NCBI GenBank assembly: GCA_002457295.1
Contig: NTKF01000030.1
Span: forward strand, 1-13,937
Reading direction: 5' to 3'
Origin: Flavobacteriales bacterium MED-G22
GTDB lineage: Bacteria > Bacteroidota > Bacteroidia > Flavobacteriales > Flavobacteriaceae
Length of the DNA: 13,937 nucleotides
In this document: one piece after another, positions 6,946 to 13,937 of the stretch
Position numbering within the stretch: position 1 is the stretch's first letter
Layout: each line of letters starts with the position of its first letter
Program-made: the position numbers and the translations under genes
The notes under the pieces: generated by a model
What the model was told of the DNA's origin: nothing
The model's database searches: none
Seen by the model: the letters and a program-made list of their open reading frames with translations, nothing else

Positions 6946-8154
6946 ATGACTAACAGTAAAAGACTATTTTATGGTAGTTGTTTTGCCTTAATAACAACTG
7001 CTTTCTCCTTTAGTATTCGGGCAGGAATTCTACCTCAGTTAGGTGAAGAGTTTCAATTAAGTGCCCAACAATTGGGGTTTATTAATTCCATGTGGTTTTT
7101 AGGATTTCCTATCTCAATGATTTTAGGAGGTCTATTTTATCATACTATCGGACCAAAAAAAATCATGCAATTTGCTTTTTTAACCCATACTTTAGGGATA
7201 ATACTTACTATCTATTCTGGCGGATACGTAGGATTGTTGATTTCAACTTTAATGATAGGAATTGGCAATGGTTGTACTGAGGCTGCGTGTAATCCAATGA
7301 TAGCGGATGCCTACGAAGGCAAACAGATGAACACCCTTCTCAACCGCTTTCACATGTGGTTTCCTGGGGGTATCGTAATAGGAAGCTTAGTATCTAAATT
7401 TATGACTGACGCTTCATTGGGTTGGCAATCTCAAATTTGGATTATTATGATTCCTACGCTCATTTATGCCTACCTTTTTTTGGGGCAAGAATTCCCAAAG
7501 CCAAAAGTACAAGCAGCTACGTCAGTGGCTGGAAATTTAAAAGCTATGGCCACACCTATTTATATTTTTATTTTGGGATGTATGGCTCTAACAGCAATAT
7601 CAGAATTTGGTCCTCAACAATGGACGAGTTTAATTATGGCCAATAGTGGCGCACAACCAATGGTAATCCTTGCGCTAGTGACAGGGTTGATGGCTGTGGG
7701 GCGTTATTTTGGTGGAGACATTGTTCATCGTTTAGATCAAACAGGAGTACTTTTGGGGTCTGCAGTTTTAGCGGCTATTGGGATTTTCTTATTCAGCACC
7801 CAAACGGGAGCAATGACTTATGTAGCAGCCATTTTCTTTGCTCTTGGAATATGCTATTTTTGGCCTAACATGATTGGTTTTGTGGCAGAAAAGATCCCAG
7901 CAAGTGGTGCCCTAGGCATGTCAATTGTTGGAGGAATGGGGATGTTTTCAACCTCTATTTTTCAACCCATTATTGGGGGATGGATCGATGCTTCAAGAGA
8001 AAGTCAAAGTGCTATGGGGCTAACAGGAGAAGCTCTAGAATTGGCGGCTGGGCAACAAACACTCACTTATATGATTAGTTTCCCAGTGATTTTAATCATC
8101 TTATTTACAATACTCTATTTTTGGCAAAAAAACGCTAAACTAGCAACTGCCTAA
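6946..8154 (+). CDS. MFS transporter, sugar-permease-like
   Basis: This 402-residue protein has about 12 hydrophobic segments and both termini probably cytoplasmic, as in the major facilitator superfamily. The loop after helix 2 (FYHTIGPKKIMQF) resembles the MFS A-motif region. The segment GNGCTEAACNPMIADAY followed by LNRFHMWFPGGIVIGSLV (about residues 104-148) resembles a subgroup of putative sugar permeases common in Bacteroidota. In the second half, GRYFGGDIVHRLD repeats the A-like loop, and FWPNMIGFVAEKIP and SIFQPIIGGWIDASRE follow. The substrate cannot be read from sequence; a sugar or sugar acid is a guess from resemblance. It stands alone between the feo cluster and a terminator at 8174-8202. 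The family call is firm; the substrate is unknown. Confidence 0.85.
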   Translation: MTNSKRLFYGSCFALITTAFSFSIRAGILPQLGEEFQLSAQQLGFINSMWFLGFPISMILGGLFYHTIGPKKIMQFAFLTHTLGIILTIYSGGYVGLLISTLMIGIGNGCTEAACNPMIADAYEGKQMNTLLNRFHMWFPGGIVIGSLVSKFMTDASLGWQSQIWIIMIPTLIYAYLFLGQEFPKPKVQAATSVAGNLKAMATPIYIFILGCMALTAISEFGPQQWTSLIMANSGAQPMVILALVTGLMAVGRYFGGDIVHRLDQTGVLLGSAVLAAIGIFLFSTQTGAMTYVAAIFFALGICYFWPNMIGFVAEKIPASGALGMSIVGGMGMFSTSIFQPIIGGWIDASRESQSAMGLTGEALELAAGQQTLTYMISFPVILIILFTILYFWQKNAKLATA

Positions 8155-8173
8155 AAATTGAATTTGACTTTGG

Positions 8174-8202
8174 AAAAAGCCACCTTATGGGTGGCTTTTT
8201 TT
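8174..8202. terminator. Strong bidirectional intrinsic terminator
   Basis: A perfect 11-bp stem (AAAAAGCCACC at 8174-8184 pairing with GGTGGCTTTTT at 8190-8200) has a 5-base loop and T runs on both strands. It lies 19 bases after the MFS stop. The end of the hairpin is next to the TAA stop (8203-8201) of the convergent aminopeptidase gene, so one element can terminate both transcripts. Confidence 0.92.
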
Positions 8203-9493
8203 ATGGGTTCATGTGGCTTTCAATAGCTTCAATCTCAATAGGAATGTCTGCCATAAGGTTTAGTGGTTCTCCTTGCTCTTGTATGACCACATCATCTTCT
8301 AGGCGAACGCCAAATCCTTCTTTGGGAATATAAATACCAGGTTCTACAGTAAAAACCATTTGAGCTTCTATAGGTAAATGAAGCAAACCATAATCATGCG
8401 TATCTAAGCCCATATGATGTGAAGTGCCATGCATGAAATATTTTTTATAAGCGGGCTGATCAACGCTTTCATTTTGAAGGTCAGCTTTGTCTAAGAGACC
8501 TAGTCCAACCAATTCAGAAGTCATAATTTTTCCAACTTCAATATGATATTCCTTCCAAAGAGTACCAGGAACTAAAAGTTTAGTAGCCTCTTTTTTGACC
8601 TTCAAGACCGCTTCATATACCGCTTTTTGCCTTGCCGAAAAAACTCCTGAAACAGGTATGGTTCTTGTCATGTCACTAGAATAATTGCCGTATTCTGCTG
8701 CCACGTCAAGCAAAATCAAATCCCCTGTATTACATTTTTGATTGTTATCTGTGTAATGCAACACATTGTTATTTTTGCCAGCAGCTATGATGGGTTCATA
8801 AGCAAACCCCTTCGAGCGGTTGCATATAAATTCATGCACTAAAGCAGCCTCAATTTCGTATTCCCAAATTCCTGGTTTAACAAGTTTTAAAATCCGTTTA
8901 AACCCTTTTGCAGTGATGTCGCAAGCCTTTTGAATTTGTCCAATTTCTTCAGGTGATTTTACAGCACGAAGCTTTTGTAAAATTGGGTTGCTTTTGGCAA
9001 CCGCATGGGCAGGATAATTTTTTTTACACCAAGCAATAAATCGATCTTCTCTAGTTTGAGTTTCAACACTTTGTCGATAATGTTCGTTTGTGTTAAAATA
9101 GAAGCACTCACATTGTGTGCTCAATTCCTGAAAAATACGTTCAAACTCAGAGAGCCAATAGACTGTATTGATTCCGCTCTGTTCTGTAGCCGCTTTTTTG
9201 GTGAGTTTTGCTCCTTCCCAAACGGCAATATGAGCATTTGTTTCTTTTACAAATAGGAGTTCTCTGTGTTTTTTTTCAATGGCATCAGGAAACAATACTA
9301 ATATAGTTTCTTCTTGATCCACTCCAGTCAAATAGAATATATCGCGGTGTTGAGCAAAAGGGAGAGTGCTGTCAGCGCTTATGGGATAGATATCATTTGA
9401 ATTAAAAACAGCAAGACTGTTAGGCTTTAGAGATTCAGAAAAGGCTTTTCTGTTGTTTTGATAAAAAGTGTGGGGAAGAGGATTGTATCGCAT
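8201..9493 (-). CDS. pepP: Xaa-Pro aminopeptidase (M24B, PepP type)
   Basis: This 430-residue cytoplasmic metallopeptidase removes an N-terminal residue preceding proline. The N-terminal creatinase-like domain (about 5-170) carries NSNDIYPISADSTLPFAQHRDIFYLTG, typical of the family. The C-terminal pita-bread domain holds all five dinuclear-metal ligands: D263 (LLDVAAEYG), D274 (SSDMTRT), H359 (MHGTSHHMGLD), E384 (TVEPGIY) and E399 (VRLEDD), numbered from ATG 9493. The frame stays open upstream to a TTG at 9520. ATG 9502 (MKSMRYN) is a possible alternative, but family members usually start as MRY or MKY, so I chose 9493. The length is close to that of E. coli PepP (441). It is convergent with the MFS gene and divergent from the sdh operon, and appears monocistronic. 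Confidence 0.93.
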   Translation of the reverse strand: MRYNPLPHTFYQNNRKAFSESLKPNSLAVFNSNDIYPISADSTLPFAQHRDIFYLTGVDQEETILVLFPDAIEKKHRELLFVKETNAHIAVWEGAKLTKKAATEQSGINTVYWLSEFERIFQELSTQCECFYFNTNEHYRQSVETQTREDRFIAWCKKNYPAHAVAKSNPILQKLRAVKSPEEIGQIQKACDITAKGFKRILKLVKPGIWEYEIEAALVHEFICNRSKGFAYEPIIAAGKNNNVLHYTDNNQKCNTGDLILLDVAAEYGNYSSDMTRTIPVSGVFSARQKAVYEAVLKVKKEATKLLVPGTLWKEYHIEVGKIMTSELVGLGLLDKADLQNESVDQPAYKKYFMHGTSHHMGLDTHDYGLLHLPIEAQMVFTVEPGIYIPKEGFGVRLEDDVVIQEQGEPLNLMADIPIEIEAIESHMNP

Positions 9494-9543
9494 GCTTTTC
9501 ATATTAACAGATGAGCACAAGGGTATTTTTTGCCATTTGGTGG

Positions 9544-9576
9544 TAAAGATATTTAAAAAACAATCAAATCATCAAA
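9544..9576 (-). promoter_or_regulatory. Candidate promoter of the pepP gene
   Basis: On the minus strand TTTG (9576-9573) is followed after 21 bases by TATCTTTA (9551-9544), one mismatch from TAnnTTTG. It lies 50 bases upstream of the chosen ATG at 9493, giving an ordinary leader that would also include ATG 9502. Motif evidence only. Confidence 0.35.
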
Positions 9577-9619
9577 CAGTTGAATTCTTTAAAAAAAGCC
9601 TATAAAAATGGATTTGCAG

Positions 9620-9650
9620 TTTGCCATAAGGGCTTTATGGTTTAAATTTG
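9620..9650 (+). promoter_or_regulatory. Promoter of the sdhCAB operon, full Bacteroidota consensus
   Basis: TTTG at 9620-9623, a 19-base spacer, then TAAATTTG at 9643-9650 match the TTTG-N19-TAnnTTTG consensus exactly in both elements and spacing. The -7 box ends 22 bases before the sdhC ATG at 9673. This is the clearest promoter in the window and fits a highly expressed respiratory operon. Confidence 0.75.
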
Positions 9651-9672
9651 TAATAACAATTTGAATTTAACT

Positions 9673-10329
9673 ATGAGTACAACTTCCTCTATAGGTCGAA
9701 AAGTAGCCATGGCGCTCTCTGGGTTGTTTCTAATTCTCTTTTTGACGCAGCATTTTGTGATTAACATCACTTCCGTTTTTAGCGCAAAAACGTTCAATAT
9801 GCTGTCTCACTTTATGGGAAATAATCCTGTAGTGCAATTCTTATTACAGCCACTTCTAATTGCAGGGGTGCTATTTCATTTTGTGATGGGCTTTGTTTTA
9901 GAATTTCAAAATAGAAAGGCGCGGGATTCTAAATATGGCGCATACAAAGGAGGAGCCAATGCCAGCTGGGTTTCGCGAAACATGTTGCTTTCTGGGGCAG
10001 TAGTTCTTTCTTTTCTAGCCCTTCATTTTTATGATTTTTGGATTCCTGAAATGGATTATAAATACATTGAAGCACTCCCATTAGATCCTGACCGTTATCA
10101 CGCAGAAACAATTCATAAATTTGAAAGTCCCGTGCGAGTTTCATTATATGCCCTTTCTTTTGTTTTTCTGGCCCTGCATCTTTCGCACGGTTTCAACTCC
10201 TCGTTTCAGTCTATTGGAGCCAATAATAAATATACCAAAGCAATCAAAGGGTTCACAAGGGCCTTCGCATTTGGCATCCCCCTTGGGTTTGTTTTTATTG
10301 CATTATATCATCATTTAACTGCATTTTAA
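9673..10329 (+). CDS. sdhC: Succinate dehydrogenase cytochrome b subunit (type B)
   Basis: This 218-residue membrane anchor of succinate:quinone oxidoreductase is the single-subunit diheme type found in Bacteroidota and epsilonproteobacterial fumarate reductases. About five hydrophobic helices can be seen (roughly 11-31, 55-77, 103-123, 154-175, 197-214). Histidines inside helices are candidates for the four heme b ligands: H27 (TQHFV), H69 (LFHFVMG), H118 (LALHFYDFW) and H169 or H172 ([14 protein letters not shown]). The open frame extends four codons upstream to TTG 9661, but ATG 9673 gives the normal start [10 protein letters not shown] and better spacing from the promoter. It is first in the operon; its stop is one base before the sdhA start. 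Confidence 0.94.
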   Translation: MSTTSSIGRKVAMALSGLFLILFLTQHFVINITSVFSAKTFNMLSHFMGNNPVVQFLLQPLLIAGVLFHFVMGFVLEFQNRKARDSKYGAYKGGANASWVSRNMLLSGAVVLSFLALHFYDFWIPEMDYKYIEALPLDPDRYHAETIHKFESPVRVSLYALSFVFLALHLSHGFNSSFQSIGANNKYTKAIKGFTRAFAFGIPLGFVFIALYHHLTAF

Positions 10330-10330
10330 T

Positions 10331-12331
10331 ATGGCGCTAGATTCCAAAATTCCGTCTGGTTCGTTAGCCGAAAAGTGGACCAAACATAAAAGCAATATCA
10401 ATTTGGTAAGCCCAGCAAATAAACGTTTGATTGACGTCATTGTGGTGGGAACAGGACTAGCAGGGGCCTCTGCTTCTGCCACGCTAGCTGAATTGGGTTA
10501 CAACGTAAAAACGTTCTGTTTTCAAGACTCTCCCAGAAGAGCACACTCTATTGCGGCACAAGGAGGAATTAATGCTGCAAAAAACTATCAAGGGGATGGA
10601 GATTCTACCTATCGCCTTTTTTATGATACCATAAAAGGGGGTGATTATCGTTCAAGAGAAGCCAATGTACATCGTTTAGCAGAAGTATCTGCGAACATTA
10701 TAGATCAATGCGTAGCACAAGGCGTTCCATTTGCTAGAGACTATGGGGGGCTTTTAGACAATCGTTCTTTTGGCGGCGTATTGGTTTCTAGAACCTTTTA
10801 TGCCAAAGGGCAAACGGGACAGCAACTTCTATTAGGGGCTTATTCAGCAATGAACCGTCAAATTGGTCGAGGGAAAATTAAAATGTATAACCGACATGAA
10901 ATGATGGATTTAGTGGTGATTGATGGAAAAGCCCGAGGAATTATTGCCCGCAATCTAGTCAATGGTGAGTTAGAACGACACAGCGCACATGCAGTTGTGA
11001 TAGCCTCTGGAGGTTATGGAAATGTGTTTTTTCTGTCCACTAACGCGATGGGAAGTAATGTTTCTGCTGCCTGGAAAATTCATAAAAAAGGAGCCCATTT
11101 TGCTAACCCCTGTTTTACTCAAATTCATCCCACCTGTATTCCTGTTTCGGGAGATCATCAATCTAAATTGACTCTTATGTCAGAATCATTGCGAAATGAT
11201 GGGCGGATTTGGGTGCCCAAAAAAATAGAGGATGTCAAAGCCATTCGAGAAGGATCACTTAAACCCACTGAGATAGCAGAAGAAGATAGAGACTACTATT
11301 TGGAAAGAAGGTATCCAGCTTTTGGAAATCTTGTACCTAGAGATGTAGCCTCAAGGGCAGCCAAAGAGCGTTGTGATGAGGGGTATGGTGTCAACAAAAC
11401 GGGTGAAGCTGTTTATTTAGATTTTGCTGCTGCCATAACACGCTATGGCAAAGAACAGGCACATATAAAGGGCTTGGATGAAAATGATGCAGCCTTAGTA
11501 AAAAAATTAGGACAACAAGTGATCCGTGCAAAATATGGAAATCTATTTCAGATGTATGAAAAGATTGTAGATCAAAACCCATATGAAACACCAATGATGA
11601 TTTATCCTGCAGTGCACTACACCATGGGAGGAGTTTGGGTTGATTACAATTTGATGACCTCTATCCCTGGATGCTACGCCATTGGAGAAGCCAACTTTTC
11701 TGACCATGGAGCAAATCGGTTAGGAGCTTCTGCCCTTATGCAAGGTTTAGCTGATGGTTATTTTGTATTACCCTATACCATTGGCGATTATTTGTCCAAT
11801 GATATTAGAACGGGTCGAATAGCTACTGACTTACCTGAATTTGAAAAAGCTGAAGCTGCAGTGCGGGAGCAAATGGAATCTTTTATAAATTCTAAGGGAA
11901 CTAATTCTGTAGATTATTATCATAAAAAACTTGGTAAAATAATGTGGGATAAATGTGGTATGTCTCGCAACGAAAATGGGCTTAAAGAAGCCATAAAAGA
12001 AATCAAAGAATTGCGGGAAGATTTTTATAAAAATGTGAACGTGCCAGGCACCACCACAGAATTTAATGAGCAATTAGCCAAAGCAGGACGAGTAGCAGAT
12101 TTTTTAGAATTAGGTGAACTTTTTGCTAAAGATGCTCTTGAAAGAACAGAATCTTGTGGCGGTCATTTTAGAGAAGAATCACAAACTCCAGAAGGGGAAG
12201 CTCTAAGAGACGATGCCAATTTCACCTTTGTTTCTGCTTGGGAATATAAAGGAGAGCCCTCAAAAGCAAAGCTCCACAAAGAGGATTTGAAATATGAAGA
12301 AATTGAAGTAAAAACACGCTCCTATAAATAA
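10331..12331 (+). CDS. sdhA: Succinate dehydrogenase / fumarate reductase flavoprotein subunit
   Basis: This 666-residue catalytic subunit oxidises succinate to fumarate on the cytoplasmic face. The FAD dinucleotide fold is at about 34-58 ([19 protein letters not shown]). The covalent FAD attachment residue is H72 in [13 protein letters not shown]. Substrate-site motifs are IHPT (H266), PRDVASR with the proton-shuttle Arg R337, the later [12 protein letters not shown] and [13 protein letters not shown] near the FAD. The C-terminal domain ends in [16 protein letters not shown], the usual conserved block that contacts the active site. Length and sequence fit the type-B enzymes of Bacteroidota. 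It starts one base after sdhC and ends seven bases before sdhB, so the three are one transcript. It most likely acts as a dehydrogenase under aerobic conditions, since a Sco protein implies an oxidase. Confidence 0.97.
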   Translation: MALDSKIPSGSLAEKWTKHKSNINLVSPANKRLIDVIVVGTGLAGASASATLAELGYNVKTFCFQDSPRRAHSIAAQGGINAAKNYQGDGDSTYRLFYDTIKGGDYRSREANVHRLAEVSANIIDQCVAQGVPFARDYGGLLDNRSFGGVLVSRTFYAKGQTGQQLLLGAYSAMNRQIGRGKIKMYNRHEMMDLVVIDGKARGIIARNLVNGELERHSAHAVVIASGGYGNVFFLSTNAMGSNVSAAWKIHKKGAHFANPCFTQIHPTCIPVSGDHQSKLTLMSESLRNDGRIWVPKKIEDVKAIREGSLKPTEIAEEDRDYYLERRYPAFGNLVPRDVASRAAKERCDEGYGVNKTGEAVYLDFAAAITRYGKEQAHIKGLDENDAALVKKLGQQVIRAKYGNLFQMYEKIVDQNPYETPMMIYPAVHYTMGGVWVDYNLMTSIPGCYAIGEANFSDHGANRLGASALMQGLADGYFVLPYTIGDYLSNDIRTGRIATDLPEFEKAEAAVREQMESFINSKGTNSVDYYHKKLGKIMWDKCGMSRNENGLKEAIKEIKELREDFYKNVNVPGTTTEFNEQLAKAGRVADFLELGELFAKDALERTESCGGHFREESQTPEGEALRDDANFTFVSAWEYKGEPSKAKLHKEDLKYEEIEVKTRSYK

Positions 12332-12338
12332 GGAACAT

Positions 12339-13085
12339 ATGAATTTGACATTAAAAATTTGGCGTCAAGCCAACCAAGATGCGAAAGGAAAATTTGAAAC
12401 CTATCCAATAAACAACGTTTCACCCGATATGTCTTTTTTAGAAATGATGGATGTGCTCAATGAGCAACTCATGGCTCAAGGAATTGACCCTATTGCTTTT
12501 GATCACGACTGCCGTGAGGGGATTTGCGGGATGTGTTCTATGTTCATCAATGGAGAGGCCCATGGACCCGATCGATTGGTGACCACTTGCCAATTGCACA
12601 TGCGTAAATTTAAAGATGGAGAAACCATTACCATTGAACCGTTTAGAGCCAATGCCTTTCCTGTCATTAAAGACTTAGCCGTTGACCGGTCTTCTTTTGA
12701 CCGAATCCAACAAGCAGGTGGTTTTGTAAGCGTGAACACCTCAGGAAATACACAAGACGCCAATGCTATCCCTATTGATAAACACGATGCAGATAAAGCC
12801 TTTGATGCTGCTACCTGCATAGGTTGTGGGGCCTGCGTTGCTTCATGTAAGAATGCTTCGGCTATGTTGTTTGTTTCTGCTAAAGTTTCACAATATGCTC
12901 TGCTCCCTCAAGGAAAAGTGGAAGCTACTGACCGAGTGATGAACATGGTCAAGCAAATGGATGAAGAAGGCTTTGGCAATTGCACCAATACAGGTGCCTG
13001 TGAAGTGGAGTGTCCAAAAGGGATATCTCTAGAAAACATAGCTCGTCTAAATAGAGAGTATTTAGCAGCTAGCCTCAAGGGATAG
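12339..13085 (+). CDS. sdhB: Succinate dehydrogenase / fumarate reductase iron-sulfur subunit
   Basis: This 248-residue electron-transfer subunit carries three clusters between FAD and the cytochrome b. The plant-ferredoxin-like N-terminal domain has the [2Fe-2S] ligands C58, C63, C66 and C84 ([10 protein letters not shown] and TTC). The C-terminal domain has [11 protein letters not shown] at 160-170 and [12 protein letters not shown] at 215-226. By analogy with E. coli SdhB, the [4Fe-4S] cluster takes C160, C163, C166 and C225, and the [3Fe-4S] cluster takes C170, C215 and C221. All eleven ligands are present. It is the last gene of the operon. The convergent hydrolase gene ends 26 bases downstream, and no clear hairpin terminator lies between them. 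Confidence 0.97.
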   Translation: MNLTLKIWRQANQDAKGKFETYPINNVSPDMSFLEMMDVLNEQLMAQGIDPIAFDHDCREGICGMCSMFINGEAHGPDRLVTTCQLHMRKFKDGETITIEPFRANAFPVIKDLAVDRSSFDRIQQAGGFVSVNTSGNTQDANAIPIDKHDADKAFDAATCIGCGACVASCKNASAMLFVSAKVSQYALLPQGKVEATDRVMNMVKQMDEEGFGNCTNTGACEVECPKGISLENIARLNREYLAASLKG

Positions 13086-13111
13086 CATTTGTTTTGTTCA
13101 AAAGCCCAGCC

Positions 13112-13930
13112 CTATTTTCTCACAAATTGCAATACCTGTTGATATTCTGTTTCATCAAAATTGTGATATCCTGGTGATCCAAAAACAGTAGCCCCATGGG
13201 CTACTAAGAACTCAATTTCAGCCTCTTTTGTTTTGCCCACACTTTCATCGCTAAAACGGTGAAGATAAATCAGTTTTGATAAATCTTTCCCTTTCAATAA
13301 TTGTGAATATTGTGGAGAACCCACGTCGGCCATTAACTTTTGTGAAGCCCATGCAGAATCATCAGCAATATATTGTTCGCCCTCTATGATCTCACCTAAA
13401 TTATAAATACCCCATCGGCGATTTCTAAAAATGGAAACAAATTCTTGATCCATATCGACTCTTCCTAACATAAGGGCATAATGATCCGCTGTAAAACCAT
13501 ACCGTTCAATTGTCCTAAACCCTAAAAAAGATCCAAAAGACCCGCCAAAAACAATGACGTGTTTTCCTTCCTTTTTAAAATGTTCTATAGTATTATTTAG
13601 TATTTCAGTAGACTCATCGTTTATTTCTTTAGCTCCTTCATCAGTAAGGTAATATTGATTTAAAATGCTGGGGTCTTTTGTTTGTGTTTGATGGACAACA
13701 GCTAAGGTATAAGGGAAAAAGTAGATGAGGTCAGAAATATACTCTTCTGGAACTAATTCATCACTAGGCCCTCCTTGAACAAGTAACATGATGGTATCAT
13801 TTTCTTCAACTTCATTATAAATCAAATAGTCTTCTTGATATTGGGGGGTATAGCTGTATTCTAACTCCTTATTGCAATGGAAGAATACAAGTGTGCAACT
13901 GATAAGTAGTATTGTATAGAATTTTTTCAT
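13112..13930 (-). CDS. Alpha/beta-hydrolase-like protein, probable lipoprotein
   Basis: This 272-residue protein starts at ATG 13930, seven bases from the window edge. Residues 1-18 form a signal peptide followed by C19 and acidic residues, suggesting a lipoprotein. However, the residue before the Cys is His (VFFHC), an unusual lipobox. The rest looks like an alpha/beta-hydrolase: a strand plus oxyanion-type loop LLVQGGPSD (49-57), the nucleophile elbow GGSFG with S131, a late acid D228 (LHRFSDESVGKT) and H256 (GSPGYHNFDE). Order and spacing of Ser, Asp and His fit a complete triad, so it is likely active as an esterase, peptidase or acyl hydrolase in the periplasm or outer membrane. The lid region around 150-210 is not like any subfamily I can name. 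It is convergent with sdhB and has no clear functional partner. Confidence 0.65.
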   Translation of the reverse strand: MKKFYTILLISCTLVFFHCNKELEYSYTPQYQEDYLIYNEVEENDTIMLLVQGGPSDELVPEEYISDLIYFFPYTLAVVHQTQTKDPSILNQYYLTDEGAKEINDESTEILNNTIEHFKKEGKHVIVFGGSFGSFLGFRTIERYGFTADHYALMLGRVDMDQEFVSIFRNRRWGIYNLGEIIEGEQYIADDSAWASQKLMADVGSPQYSQLLKGKDLSKLIYLHRFSDESVGKTKEAEIEFLVAHGATVFGSPGYHNFDETEYQQVLQFVRK

Positions 13931-13937
13931 GAGAAAT

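Noticed and set aside
9494..9520. Upstream TTG start of the aminopeptidase frame (MCSSVNMKS...)
   Set aside because: The extra residues do not resemble the usual family start, and ATG 9493 or 9502 fits better.
12503..12820. 105-codon minus-strand ORF inside sdhB
   Set aside because: It is fully antisense to a strongly conserved iron-sulfur subunit, so it is a shadow of the codon pattern.

Overview
The window is AT-rich bacterial chromosome that reads as Bacteroidota, most likely a Flavobacteriia-like lineage. The protein types support this: a type-B succinate dehydrogenase with one five-helix cytochrome b, a feoA-feoB-Cys-rich small protein cluster, and a 439-residue RseP with two PDZ-like regions. 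The promoters agree, because several genes are preceded by the Bacteroidota -7 element TAnnTTTG, with a TTTG-type -33 element in the best cases. The species cannot be named from this sequence. No rRNA, tRNA, CRISPR array, insertion sequence or att site was seen, and no gene-free stretch exceeds about 210 bases.

Layout. Positions 1-1218 (minus) hold the N-terminal 406 residues of a secreted GH78-type alpha-L-rhamnosidase that continues off the left edge. Positions 1387-2042 (minus) hold a DUF6624 protein whose signal-peptide-like start lies in a different frame from its body. Positions 2216-3535 (minus) encode the intramembrane protease RseP. Divergent from it, on the plus strand, are a Sco-type copper chaperone (3664-4338) and the ferrous-iron uptake cluster: feoA (4412), feoB (4641) and a 43-residue FeoB-associated Cys-rich membrane protein (6732-6863). 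An MFS permease (6946-8154) follows and ends at a strong bidirectional terminator shared with a convergent Xaa-Pro aminopeptidase (8201-9493, minus). The aminopeptidase is divergent from the succinate dehydrogenase operon sdhC-sdhA-sdhB (9673-13085, plus), which has the best promoter in the window. The right edge holds a complete minus-strand alpha/beta-hydrolase-like lipoprotein candidate (13112-13930).

How the genes fit together. The core is respiratory and metal housekeeping: Sco delivers or reduces copper for cytochrome oxidase, Feo imports Fe(II), and the SDH complex uses heme and three iron-sulfur clusters to pass electrons from succinate to quinone. RseP and the aminopeptidase are protein-turnover enzymes. 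The left end is more accessory in character, with polysaccharide degradation and an uncharacterised DUF.

I did not find a convincing new multi-gene system. The observations most worth checking are the frame break before the DUF6624 gene, the tiny gene abutting feoB, and the set of near-identical promoter elements.
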